A stretch of DNA of 64,000 bases from Pseudopyrenochaeta lycopersici (lineage: Eukaryota > Ascomycota > Dothideomycetes > Pleosporales > Pseudopyrenochaetaceae). Below, piece after piece: positions 45,387 through 56,567 of the stretch (position 1 is its first letter; each line of letters starts with the position of its first letter). The notes beneath the pieces are model-generated. The model saw only the letters and a program-made list of their open reading frames with translations, was not told where the DNA came from and searched no databases. The stretch is taken from positions 1,010,533 through 1,074,532 of the forward strand of contig NHZP01000020.1 in assembly GCA_003313425.1 (NCBI GenBank). Reading direction: 5' to 3'. The position numbers were made by a program, and so were the translations under genes.

Positions 45387-45642
45387 AATGTGGATGGAGG
45401 CAAAATCTTGGGTATGAAAAATACCCTGACTTTTGTGGTAAATGTAGTTGTCAATAATCTGTTTTTGGCGAACAGACGTCTCGTCCAATTTATTAGAAAT
45501 AGGATACTGGAGATTGCCAGGCCGGATTAGGAAAGGCGCACTTGTTAAACGGATTACTCAACACTTAGGTGAGGCTAGAGGTTCGGTGCAACCATCGCGC
45601 CGTCTATCTGGCTGTGTGTCTCTTTGCAGACAGCGGTAATTC

Positions 45643-46408
45643 TCAGACGCATTTGTGCCTGTAATCGGCCTGAAAATTCGACACCCACTGCCCAATTCCG
45701 CCGGTCACTTCGTCCGTAGTTACGTCCATGAAAAAGCCAGCAGTCACTTGATCACGCGACTTGTAGCTTTGCCCCGCTTCTGTTTTAGACGAGATTTCGG
45801 CTAACAGACGTACCGTACACTTCCATGCACACTCGATCTGCTTCTTGCCGCTTGGCTTTCCCAACCCCTTGCAGGTTCAAATCCATTCGAGTGGGCTGCG
45901 GAAATCGTCCGATCTTGCATAATCTCCGCCAATTAGAGCAAACGGCCTAACATGCATGATAAGCTGCCCAAGTCGGTATCCTTTACCAAGAATTAAACAA
46001 ACTCCCTGTGTAGACTTTCCGTCTACCATTTTTTCAACGCCGTCTACTTCCTTTTCAAATATCACAAGCTAGTGTCGATTCACACGCTGCGAAATGGCGC
46101 CTGAGGTGATGACCATATTGCCAAACATGAGGTAAGCGAAAGTGTGGTGTCACCTACTATACTGTACCGACCAGCGGGAAGGCAACGCTTAGGTTTCACG
46201 TACGTGTGTATGCCAGCACTCTCATTGACTCATCACCACAAGTCAATTCAATCGATAAGCTTACCCTGACCTCCAGGACTTCCTCTGCAAGCAATTTTCG
46301 GCAAAGAATCACAGGTCTTGAGACGCCATGGGACATTGCCAGAGCTGCGGCGCACATAATCATGATCCCAACAGTTCGCGCAACTCGTTCACTGCCGGGC
46401 AGCGTCAT
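45643..46408 (-). pseudogene. Unrecognised gene relic
   Basis: From an ATG at 46408 the minus strand reads MTLPGSERVARTVGIMIMCA to LLAEEVLEVR before a GTAAGC donor. Further on come HTFAYLMFGNMVITSGAISQ, a stop (probably former CAG) and LVIFEKEVDGVEKMVDGK, then, after a frameshift, KKQIECAWKCTVRLLAEISS. No family could be named. Coding-like composition with a stop and a shift suggests a decayed gene. Confidence 0.3.
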
Positions 46409-46411
46409 TTT

Positions 46412-47095
46412 GTGCGAGTCTGTGAAAGAGTACTTCAAGAATAATACGGATATCCTAAAACACTGCGATGAAACCCAACCCATTCTAAGATTGTTCTAAG
46501 ATATTTATGTCAGGTAATGTGTGGCGTATTCCTAAACTCGAAGGAACCTTTCCACCACTCTATTTTCTGATCAAAACCCTGTGAGGCCTCTGCAGACCCG
46601 TGGTACAGGCAATTTCATCTCCGGAAGTCCGTTGATAGATCGGGAACGGGATCTTGGGCTGGTAATACATTGAGTGCACGAACTTTCCTACTTATAAAGC
46701 CTAAGCCACGTCCAGATGATCTTGGCTTCAATGCACGATGCATGATCCACGGCTTCATTTCTGCTCGAGAGCAACACCTACGGTGCACTGACTCCAATTT
46801 CGGCATATCGGCTCAGCGGTTCCAAGTAGTGTCCTATGGCATCTTCTTCCTCGAGCGTGAGGCCTACTTATTATTTATCATATTGATGATCACGAAGACT
46901 TGATGCACGTCTAGAAGAGTCCGAATCTCCTGACTAGGGCGGCATTACCCACCGAAAGAGAGTAACTCCTATGTTCTAACTTAAGCGTCACATGGCACAC
47001 GATTGACAGCAACTACAAATCTTCAACTTCTGTGCCAATCTCGACTGATTATACAAAGTAATGATCTTGACACTCTTTTGTCCTATTGAGGTGTC
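46412..47095. other. Intergenic DNA
   Basis: Normal composition. Short ORFs overlap on both strands near 46615-46903, but none has a recognisable domain. Confidence 0.35.
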
Positions 47096-47698
47096 CTACA
47101 ATTCTACAACAAGTTTTGTTCCACTCACACCAGCCTTAGACTTCAGTAGGCCTTCTGGAGCACACTGCAGACCCTTTACCAACAACAGTAGGGGGGAGGC
47201 AGACACTTGAGTTTTCCGGACTCCAAAGCGGGGGTTGACATAATCTTGCCAGACGGGCGTAGCAATATCGTTAATGGCAAAGATCATGCCGCCTTGGCGT
47301 TGTCGGGAACTGCGCTGACAGGGGCTGAAAGAGAGCGAGGTGGCCTCCTCCGAGCTGAGCGAGGATAGCGAGGTCAATATCGCAAGTCTCCTGAATAGCA
47401 ATGGAATCAAAGATGCCGACAAATTTGTTCCCAGATTTTCAAACTGCTTCGACAACTTTGTCAATGACACCAGCACCCTTGGGGTCGAATACTTCAGCCG
47501 CTCCACTACCCTTGACTAGGTCAAAGTTATGTGCACCTGCAATGGCGACAACATGAATGCCAGCGGCTGCAGCCACCTGAGTAGTCATTGATCCTGCAGA
47601 AGATAAAGCACCAAACACAACGAGTGTCTTGCGAGTAGGCTTTGAAGCTTCGAGGGTAGGGTATGGCAGGCTCAGGACCGAGGTGAAGACACCGGCAA
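47096..47698 (-). pseudogene. Second MDR oxidoreductase relic, truncated by a transposon end
   Basis: From 47698 down, the minus strand reads LPYPTLEASKPTRKTLVVFG, SAGSMTTQVAAAAGIHVVAI and FDPKGAGVIDKVVEAV, then, after frame changes, PEGLLKSKAGVSGTKLVVEL at the end. This is the cofactor-binding half and C terminus of a medium-chain dehydrogenase. The N-terminal half is missing: the gene stops exactly where the hAT-like end begins at 47699. Confidence 0.75.
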
Positions 47699-47935
47699 GG
47701 CTTCCAACCGTAAGTAGTACGGCACGGTTGGCCCTCCTCTGGCTACGCTACGGTTCAAAATTGACGACGCAGCCTACGGTACGGTCCAAATTGAGCCCTC
47801 TACGGCCCGTAAGCAGTAGTACGGTAGGAGCCTCCTTCCTAAATAGGAAACTATAGTATAATTGTAGTGTTGACCTCAGATTTGCTGTCAAATCGTCTCA
47901 CTGCCGCCTCTAACCTCGTGAGATGGCTGTTGTCA
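47699..47935 (-). mobile_element. Unmutated terminal fragment of the hAT-like element
   Basis: Inverse match to the right end of the RIP-mutated element at 37570-37755, for example GGCTTCCAACCGTAAGTAG here against GGCTTCCAACCATAAGTAG there. The differences are G-to-A and C-to-T in the other copy. Its minus strand gives the C terminus of the putative transposase (VRRFDSKSEVNTTII). Confidence 0.65.
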
Positions 47936-48125
47936 TCGCAGCTGGAGTGCTGAAGCTAATATCTCGTAAGATTACCCAATCCATCACCGCACTCCATAAC
48001 TTAGCCTCTTACTAAGGCGTGTGAGATACTTCTAATCTTAAGCTAGCAGCAGCTTTAAACAGAGACTTAAAGGTAGGCTATACAGGCGTTTCTATAAGCT
48101 AGCTAGTTAAAAGATCTATATAGTA

Positions 48126-50244
48126 ACGTGTTCCACCACCACGCGCACGTCCCTACGGCTCGCACGCGAACGCGATTTTCCATCCAATCTTCAACACGCG
48201 ATAACTCCATCAAAATGGCGAATATTCAGGCTGCAGTTGATGCCCTGAATTCCTTGAAGATAGGCGAATCTTTCCGTTATTCAGATTATGCAAAAGAATT
48301 TGGTTGCGATCGGTCAACGCTGTCGAAGAGGCACAGAGGTGTACAGCAACCGCGTGAGCAGTATATCAAGAATGGCAGATTACTGAACACCACGCAAGAA
48401 AGAGAGCTTGTACAGTATATCCATAAGCTTTGCGCACGAGGGCTACCTCCTTCTAAGCCTATGATACAAAATTTCGCAGCCCAGATAGCTCAGAGACCTG
48501 TTGGCAAAAATTGGGCTGATCGCTTTGTCGAGCGTCACAACATTGAGCTCCTCTCACATTGGGCATCCGGCCTCGATCGCAACCGCTTCAAAGCTGACTC
48601 GGCCTTTAAGTACGCACTCTACTTTGAGCTCCTCAAGCGAAAAATTGAAGAATATAAGATTGATGCGCGTCAAATGTACAATATGAATGAGAAAGGCTTC
48701 CTTATTGGCGTGCTATCTAAGGTCAAGCGCGTCTTCTCAAGGACAACATACGAGGCAGGAAAATTGAAGCACATACTCCAGGATGGTAATCGTGAGTGGG
48801 TAACTACTATAGCTTGCATCTGTGCTGATGGTACTGCCCTCACGCCTGCTCTCATCTACCAAGCTCAATCAGGTCAGATCCAAGATACGTGGTTACAAGA
48901 CTTTGAGCCTCAGCATCATAAAGCCTTCTTTACCTCCTCACCAAATGGATGGACGAGCAACCAGCTAGGCCTAGCATGGCTCAAACAGGTGTTTGATCGC
49001 GAGACAAGAGTGAAGGCTAGGCAATCTTGGAGGCTGCTCATCCTTGACGGCCATGGATCTCATGTATCCATGGATTTTATAGACTACTGCGACAAGAACA
49101 AGATCCTCCTTGCTATCTATCCTCCTCACTCAACCCACACGCTTCAGCCGCTTGACGTCTGCATGTTTGCGCCTCTCGCAGCTGCTTACTGTCATGAGCT
49201 ATCTAGCTTCATGGACCAGGCTCAGGGCATCAGCTCAATCACTAAGCGAGATTTCTTTCGACTCTTCTATCGAGCCTGGAGCTTATCTTTCACTGAGCAA
49301 GCTATCCTTAAAGCTTTTAAAGCTACAGGGCTCTCGCCTTTCAACCCTGACGCTATCCTCGCACGATTCAAAGTAGCACCAAGCAGCGATCCTAGGCCCT
49401 CATCAAGTGAGAGCTCCTCCTCTATACTTAGTGCAAGCGACTGGAGAAAGATAGAGAGGCTGCTAAGGCAAGCTGTGGATAATATCTATAATAACAAGTC
49501 AAAGAAGCTTAGCCGATCTCTCCACGCCATCTCAGTCCAAAATACTCTACTTCAACACGAGAATTTGCAGCTTAAAGAAGCTCTTAGCAATGAGCAGAAG
49601 CGTAGGAAGCGTGGCAAGGCCTTGCCCCTCGAGTTTCCCCAGGATTATAATGGTGGTGCAATGTTCTGGTCACCCTCAAAAGTTGAGGCTGCTCGCGAGC
49701 GCCAGAGGCAAAAGGACGCCGCAGTGCAGCAGCTGCAACACCAAAAAAGTGAGGCTATGAGGCTTCGCGAGCAACAGAAGCTTGCTAAGGCTGAACTGCT
49801 TGAACAGAGGCAAAGGATGAAGATTGCAGCCAAAGAGAAGCGAGATAGCGAGAAGGCCTTAAAGGCAGCTCAGCGAGAGGAGGCAAAAGTTGCTAGGGAG
49901 ATTCAGAAACAACTCCAGCAAGATATAAAGATATCTAAAAAAGGCAAGAAGCAAATCTTTAAGCTAGGTAGAGCTAAAGAGGCAGTGGTGGTTGAGGAGG
50001 AGCCTGTTGTTGTGCAAGACGCTGTGGTGGCTACTTCTCGTCGAGGGCGACCAATTAAGCCACCACAGAGGCTGCTTATATAATCTAGCACTGCGAAACT
50101 ATTGTATATAGTACTATAAGCTCACCACCAAAAAATCTCGCTGTAATATACTTTATACGTGGCTGTAGAGCCTCATTTAGTTTGGTGGTTGCATTGGTTT
50201 TTGCGTGCGAGCCGTAGGGACGTGCGCGTGGTGGTGGAACACGT
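48126..50244 (+). mobile_element. Fot1/pogo-type DNA transposon, structurally complete
   Basis: 2119 bp flanked by TA on both sides, with perfect 42-bp TIRs (48126-48167 and 50203-50244, starting ACGTGTTCCACCACCACGCG). It has a single long transposase ORF and no RIP signature. The perfect TIRs and open ORF imply recent arrival. Confidence 0.95.
48215..50083 (+). CDS. Pogo/Fot1-type transposase, first catalytic Asp replaced by Asn
   Basis: 622 residues from the ATG at 48215 (MANIQAAVDAL); the 29 upstream in-frame codons overlap the TIR. Order: HTH_Psq-like DNA-binding domain (about 1-60, YAKEFGCDRSTLSKRHRG), CENP-B-like HTH (about 60-125), DDE_1 domain (about 150-360), then a Lys/Glu/Gln-rich coiled coil (about 440-590). 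The DDE triad would be residues 158, 278 and 314. The second and third are seen as LILDGHGSH and LQPLDVCMF, with the usual 35-residue spacing. At 158 the motif is YNMNEKGF where family members have NxDExGF. The change GAT to AAT removes a metal ligand, so the enzyme is probably inactive in cutting while still able to bind TIRs. Confidence 0.92.
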   Translation: MANIQAAVDALNSLKIGESFRYSDYAKEFGCDRSTLSKRHRGVQQPREQYIKNGRLLNTTQERELVQYIHKLCARGLPPSKPMIQNFAAQIAQRPVGKNWADRFVERHNIELLSHWASGLDRNRFKADSAFKYALYFELLKRKIEEYKIDARQMYNMNEKGFLIGVLSKVKRVFSRTTYEAGKLKHILQDGNREWVTTIACICADGTALTPALIYQAQSGQIQDTWLQDFEPQHHKAFFTSSPNGWTSNQLGLAWLKQVFDRETRVKARQSWRLLILDGHGSHVSMDFIDYCDKNKILLAIYPPHSTHTLQPLDVCMFAPLAAAYCHELSSFMDQAQGISSITKRDFFRLFYRAWSLSFTEQAILKAFKATGLSPFNPDAILARFKVAPSSDPRPSSSESSSSILSASDWRKIERLLRQAVDNIYNNKSKKLSRSLHAISVQNTLLQHENLQLKEALSNEQKRRKRGKALPLEFPQDYNGGAMFWSPSKVEAARERQRQKDAAVQQLQHQKSEAMRLREQQKLAKAELLEQRQRMKIAAKEKRDSEKALKAAQREEAKVAREIQKQLQQDIKISKKGKKQIFKLGRAKEAVVVEEEPVVVQDAVVATSRRGRPIKPPQRLLI

Positions 50245-50257
50245 TATACTATCCTTA

Positions 50258-50966
50258 CCGAGGTGGACGGCGTAACGAGCCAGACGGCGTAACGAGCCAC
50301 TTTTCCCTAGTAAATCTGCCAAAATCCTATCTCTATTTCTATTTTTCTAGCTTCTTTTAATACATAAAAAGAAAAAGTGTTAATATTAAAAATATATTTT
50401 AAAAGTAGCTTTATAAATCTAGTTGATTATAATATTAAAAATAAATTATTTAAAAAATACACTAATTTTTAATAAAAATAAATAATATATTTTATAAATT
50501 TTTTCAATATAGCTTTAAAGCTTATATTATAGATTCTAAGTTTTAAATAACTAAATAAATATATAATTTATTTATAATCTTACACTATATTTCCTAAAGT
50601 TACATAGAAACTTTTATTAAGAGAAAAGTTTATATAAGTATATTATTAGAGATAATCTATATATTTACCTAGCTATTTAAAACTAAGAATCTATAATATA
50701 AGCTTTAATGCTATATTAAAAAAAATTTATAAAATATATTATTTATTTTTATTAAAAATTAGTATATTTTTCAAATAATTTATTTTTAATATTATAATTA
50801 ACTAGATTTATAAAGCTACTTTTAAAATATATTTTTAATATTAACACTTTTTCTTTTTATGTATTAAAAGAAGCTAGAAAAATAGAAATAGAGATAGGAT
50901 TTTGGCAGATTTACTAGGGAAAAGTGGCTCGTTACGCCGTCTGGCTCGTTACGCCGTCCACCTCGG
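50258..50966. mobile_element. Palindromic foldback/MITE element
   Basis: 709 bp flanked by TA. Almost the whole length folds back: arms of about 300 bp start CCGAGGTGGACGGCGTAACG and differ at only a few bases, around a spacer of about 100 bp. The motif ACGGCGTAACGAGCC occurs twice at each end. It is non-coding and sits 11 bp after the previous transposon's TA and about 8 bp before the next one's TA. Confidence 0.9.
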
Positions 50967-51056
50967 TATATACTAACGTACATGGCAAGCGAGCGGGCCA
51001 TGTAAGCGAGCGGGCCACCCCACCAACTTTGCGCAACGCATCAACTTCAATCAATT

Positions 51057-52399
51057 ATGTCTCCACCAATTCAACCTCAACTAGCTCCTCGCGAGGCTAA
51101 CGTTAATCTCGCAATCTTAGCTCTTAATCTAGATCAAATTCAGACTGAGCGAGTCGCTGCACAGACGTTTGAGGTCCCTCGAACCACGCTTCAGCGCCGC
51201 CGCGCTGGCGTGCTTGCCCGACGCGATTGCCAGCCCAACTCAAAGAAGCTTACCCAGCTAGAAGAGGAGGTAATAGTTAATTATATCCTTGATCTAGATC
51301 AGCGTGGATTTCCGCCTACGTACGCAGCTATAGGTGATATGGCTAATAAGCTGCTAGCAGCGCGCAGTTAAGGTAGGGTTGGGCAGAAGTGGCCATATAA
51401 CTTTGTCAAGCGTACAGACAGTCTTACGACACGTTTTACCCGAGCGTACGATAGGCAGAGAGCTCTATGTGAAGACTCTCAGCTAATAAGCTGCTGGTTC
51501 AAGCTAGTAGAGGAGACAAAGGCAAAATACGGCATTGCAGATGAAGATACATATAATTTTGACGAAGCTGGCTTTAGGATGGGTAAGATCACGACTCAGC
51601 TAGTCGTGACTGGGTCAGAGAGGAGGGGTCGGCCAAAGGCTATCCAGCCAGGCAACCGCGAGTGGGTAACGTTGATTCAAGGCATTAATGCAGCTAGCTG
51701 GACGGTCCCACCCTTCCTAATCTTTGCTGGCCAGTATCACCTGTCTGCCTGGTACCAGGAGGATGCTATTCCACGCGACTGGGCTATTTCAGTTAGTAAT
51801 AATGGCTAGACAACTAATTAGCTTGGAGTAGCGAGGCTAAAGCACTTTGATGCTCACACAATACAAGGGTAGTAGGCGCGCGTCGGCTGCTTATCCTTGA
51901 TGGCCATGAGAGCTATCACTCTCTTGAATTTCAAGAGATCTGCAGAGAGAGCAACATCTATACCCTCTGCATGCCACCACACTCATCTCATCTGCTGCAG
52001 CCTCTTGACGTTGGCTGCTTCTCTCCTCTCAAGAAGGCGTACAGCCGCCAGATAGAGAGCTTAATCAAGGCCCACATCAACCACATTACTAAGCTTGAAT
52101 TTCTGCCTGCCTTTAAAGCAGCCTTTGATCAAGCTTTCACTTCAGCAAATATACGCTCAGCATTTCGAGGGGCAGGCCTTGTCCCCCTCCAGCCAGACGT
52201 TGTCTTGTCAAAGCTAGATGTTCAACTGCGTACGCCATCACCAGCAGCTCAACTGCGTACGCCATCACCAGCAGCTCAACTCGCAGCTCAGCAAGGAGCT
52301 CAGCAAGGAGCTCAGCTAGGAGCTCAGCTAGGAGCTCAGCTAGGAGCTCAGTTAGGAGCTCAGTTAGGAGCTCAGTTAGGAGCTCAGTTAGGAGCTTAG
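51057..52399 (+). pseudogene. Fot1/pogo-like transposase, broken by stops and frameshift
   Basis: The start reads MSPPIQPQLAPREANVNLAI, then an HTH_Psq-like segment (FEVPRTTLQRRRAGV) and a CENP-B-like part to 51368, where TAA interrupts it. The DDE region follows: YNFDEAGFRMG keeps the first Asp, then PGNREWV, stops near 51807-51823, a frameshift, LILDGHES and [20 protein letters not shown]. The C terminus runs into an Ala-Gln-Leu-Gly repeat and a stop. No product is expected. Confidence 0.85.
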
Positions 52400-52405
52400 C
52401 TAGGA
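52286..52405 (+). repeat. 12-bp minisatellite in the transposase C terminus
   Basis: Ten copies of GCTCAGCTAGGA or variants (GCTCAGCAAGGA twice, GCTCAGTTAGGA four times, and one with GCTTAG giving the stop). It encodes (AQLG)n. Before it a 27-bp segment with CGTACGCCATCACCAGCAGC is duplicated. Confidence 0.9.
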
Positions 52406-54720
52406 GCTCTCTGGGAGCCTTAAATACCAAGGAACGTACGTGAGCTTGAGGCTCAATCTACTCTAATTAGCGATCGCCTTCGACGGCATAACAGCTCATC
52501 ACCAGCCTCAATTATTGAGGCGTTTAGTCGGTTTAAGAAGGGGGCTATAGTAGGGATACACAAAGCTGAGCTAATAGAGGATAGGATTGCTAGCCTTAAG
52601 CAAGCTAATAAGGCAGCAACTTAGTAGAAGAAGCGTAAGAGAAGGCGGATTTAGAAAGGAGGAGTCTTAATAAAGGGAGCTGGAGAAGATTTACTTGCTC
52701 AGCAAGAGGTTGAGTAGCAAATAGAGCGTGAACTGCGCTAAAGTAGAGGGTAACTAGGGCCTAGCCGCAAGACTCCAGCACGCTATAAAAGATGCAGAGA
52801 GACTAGACATAACTCACGCACATGTAAAAAAGATACTATAGGTGCTGCTAAAGCTAGCATCTAGATATCTAAATAGCAATTAATTTTATAGTTAAGTAGG
52901 ACGCTTATAGAGGTGCGCAAAGTTAGTAGGGTAGCCCGCTCGCTTACATAGCCCGCTCGCTTGCTATGTACGTTACTGTTTTTCTTTTCTTATTAATATA
53001 TAAAATTTATTATCTTTATTTTTTCTTAAGTCTTTCTTATAACTATTTTAAGGTTACCTGTAGCTCTTCTACTATCTTAACTATAGCTTCTACTTTAATA
53101 CTTAGAAAGTTTCTTTTAAATATGTTTAAGTGTTTCCTATAATAGGCGTAGAATAGTATTTTACCTATTACTTTAGATTTACTATTATTAAACGCGATTT
53201 ATGCTATTAGTAATAGTAATACCTAGTTATTCTATTACTTATTATAATACGCCTATAAGTATTATTTTGGGGTTCTGTTTATTTATTCTATTTATCTATT
53301 AGTTTCTAGGTAATACGCTGTAGATAGTTTCCTTTAGGTGCCTATCTTAGCTATAAAAGTTAACTAAAAATTAAATATAAATAGTTTATCTCTATTACAT
53401 ATAATAGTCTTTAGTATACTGTAATATTAGAATACTTAGTCTTTTATTATTTCTGCGAGTTATAGTGTTATAAAGTTTTTTCTAAATAGTATAAACTCTG
53501 CGTATTTAATATATTTACATACTACGTTATATATCGCGTTATACTTATATCTAGTTACTTTATCTATAGACTTAGGTAAGTCTATAATAAAGTCTATTAC
53601 TATATCTTCCTATAGCTTTATAAGTATCTTAATCGCCTATAACTTACTATAAAGTACGTGCGTAGTATATTTATTCTATTAGTAAGGTACACATTTCTTA
53701 ATATATATTTCTACTTTCTATCTTAAGTTTATAATGTAATAGTTTTATTAGATAAGTTCTATAGTTTTAATAATTCCTAGGTATCTATATATTAGATTAT
53801 TATAATATTATTAGATAATAGTTTTATATAAATCTTTAGGAACTTCTACTTATATTTTTAAGATTACGTAGTATTCTTATAAAAGTCCTAGAGTTCTATC
53901 TTTATTTATTTTTAGGATTACTATATAAACTTTAGTCTTTTTTCTTACTATATTATATCTTCTACTTAGTACGTCTACTCTTCTATTTTCTTTTCCTAGT
54001 ATATATATAATCTTAAACTTATATTTTCTTAAAAGTTCTAACTATCTTACTTATCTTTAGTTAAGTTATTTTATTATTATAAAGTATATTAGGTTTTAGT
54101 AGTCTATATAAATAGTAAGTTTTAAGTAACTTTCTATATATACTCTCTAATATTATAGTGCGTTAATAATAGCTATAAGTTCCTTATTATAGATATTATA
54201 TTATTCTTCTACTTATAAGAACTTTCGTAAGTAATACGCTATTAGATACTATTTTCTGTCTTTTTTCTATAAAGCTACTACTCTAATTACGAGGTCTAAT
54301 ACATCTGTTTTAATCTTTAGTAGTTACCTACTAGTAAATAATATAAGTACTGGTTTAGCTATATATACTTCTTTTAATATTTTAAAGGCTTATTATTATT
54401 TCTTATTCTAGTCTTATTTTTCTTCTTTCTTTATTAGTTTTATTAAGGGTACTATAACCTTAGAGAAGTCTTTAATAAACTATTATTTAAAGTTAATAAA
54501 TTCTAAGAATAACTAAATATCTTTTACTATCTATAGTGTTTTCTATTCTTAGATTATCCTAATCTTAGATTTACTAATCTATACTCTTTATCTTCTAACT
54601 ATATACTTTAGGAATTCTACCTCTTCTTTATAAAACTTATATTTTTTAAGTTTTAACTCTAAGTAGTAGTCTCTTAGTTATTATAGTACTTCCTTAATAT
54701 AGTTCTAATATTTATCTATA

Positions 54721-56567
54721 ACGTGAGCGGTAAGCGAAACGCCTAGGTAAGCGGAACGCCCACCCCACTAAAGCTTTACAACTTTGCACGTTAATAACTT
54801 AATCCTATAAAAAGCTACTATAGCTTATAATAGCTTAAATTAATCCTCTACTTCTACTATATCTTTTTTTTACGTACGCTTATTATATTCTACCTCTCTA
54901 TAAGTTTTACAGCGTTAGATACCTCTTATACTAGCACCTATTTAAGCCTTCTCTACACGCCTCTCTACCTTAGGTTAAGTATTAACGTCCCTCTAAGTAA
55001 TTAAGTCCTCTTCCTCCTCCTTTAATAGGGTCCCTCTCTACTAGATCTACTTTTTCTTACGCTTTTTCTACTTAGAAGTAGCTCTATTTACCTACTTAAG
55101 ACTAGCTACTCTAGCTTCTAGTAATATATATAAGTATACCTTTAATATTAATTCTTTTTTAACTTATAATACTATCTTAATAATAGAATTAGGAGAGGAA
55201 CTCTTATAATTATAAATCCTCTTTATAATTAGTATTATTTAAGCCTCTATCTCTTAGGCGTTACTAAGTATTTTAGGGTGCTAAGGAGTAGGCCCTAGTA
55301 GAGGTAGTATTAGCGTGTAAGGCTTTACCTTAAGCTTTAATAGCACTACCTCTAGGCTATGTAAGACTAGGCTAGTTACTTAGAACCTAGATAGAATATT
55401 CTACTATAAGAATAAGGTTTTAAATACCTCCTTAAAGGAAGCTAAGAATACTTTTTTATTAATATAAGTAATATAACTATCTACTAAGACCCTAATCTCT
55501 TACTAGTATACCTACTTTAATAGCGTAAAGTAGCCTATATTAAGTAGCTGCAAGATATAAGATAAATAAGAAGGTATATAGAGGGTAATTATCTTATTTT
55601 CCTTACATAGATCTTAGAAGGTAAGTAAATTATAGCTCTTATAGCTATTAATTACTAGTAGCTAGTAACTACTTACTATCTAGGCTACTATATACTAGAT
55701 AAAGTACTATAGCTAGGCTAGACTAAGTTTATTATTAGTCTAGCTATTCTTACTAAGGCCTATACGCTAGCCCTTAGATAGATTAGGTAACTAAGACTTA
55801 TTATAGTTCTTAGCTTTAAAGATAATAAAGGGTAGAATTATCTAGCTTATAGCGTTAATACTAGTAATTAACGTTACTTACTTATAGTTACTAGGTTATA
55901 TCCTTAGTAGTTAAGTACGTCTCTTAGACGCAGTTACTGCTTTAACAGACCCTCCTACGCCTATAGTAAAGCTAGTCTTATTAAAGTTATAGGTATCTTT
56001 ATTTAGGACGCTATACTTAGCTTTAATATTGCGTATAAGGTTAAACTAGGGGCTAATAATAGCTAGATCACTGTATAGGACTCTCTAGTAGTCGCGTAGC
56101 CTACTTAGCTAGGATTTAATCTTAGGCTTATAAAAGACAAAGTTTCTAGCCTATTTTTCTCCTACCTAGCTACTACTATAAGTAGCTAGTAACTAATTTA
56201 CTATCTTATAGAGATAAGATAGTATAGAGGCAAATCCTTGCGCGTCTAGCTTCCTTATATATTAGATAATCGCGTCTTCCTTATGCCTATTAAGCTTTAA
56301 TAAGTTAGGTTAGCTATCGCGTTATAAAAGCTTTCTAGCGCGTTAGTTATAGAGAGTCCTTCTAGGAACGTTGTAGACTACTACAGCTTATTAATTACTT
56401 AATATTACGTCTTTTTTTATTACTTAGATAGCTAAGATAATTCTATCCTTATAAGGGAGTAATTTAATATTAAGTTATTAAGATATTGTAGTTAAAGGTA
56501 GAAAGAGGTGTAGTCTTGGCAAGAGTAGGCGTTTCGCTTACCTAGGCGTTTCGCTTGCCGCTCACGT
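54721..56567 (-). mobile_element. Fot1/pogo-like DNA transposon, copy B (degraded)
   Basis: 1847 bp flanked by TA, collinear with copy A (41449-43294) and with the same TIR, ACGTGAGCGGTAAGCGAAAC, with its doubled AAGCGRAACGCC. It is more strongly RIP-mutated than A. It is inserted in the reverse transcriptase gene of the gypsy element. Confidence 0.9.

Larger units (their letters stand above)
50976..52973 (+). mobile_element. Fot1/pogo-like DNA transposon, decayed
   Basis: 1998 bp flanked by TA. TIRs of about 60 bp start ACGTACATGGCAAGCGAGCG and carry AAGCGAGCGGGCC twice; the right copy has several C-to-T type changes. It contains a broken transposase gene. The MITE at 37908-38307 shares its termini. 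Confidence 0.9.

Noticed and set aside
46615..46903. Overlapping ORFs on both strands
   Set aside because: Neither product has a recognisable domain and neither can be extended by plausible introns.
52137..52430. Minus-strand ORF rich in LLAEL/LLTEL repeats
   Set aside because: It is the complement of the 12-bp minisatellite in the transposase relic.
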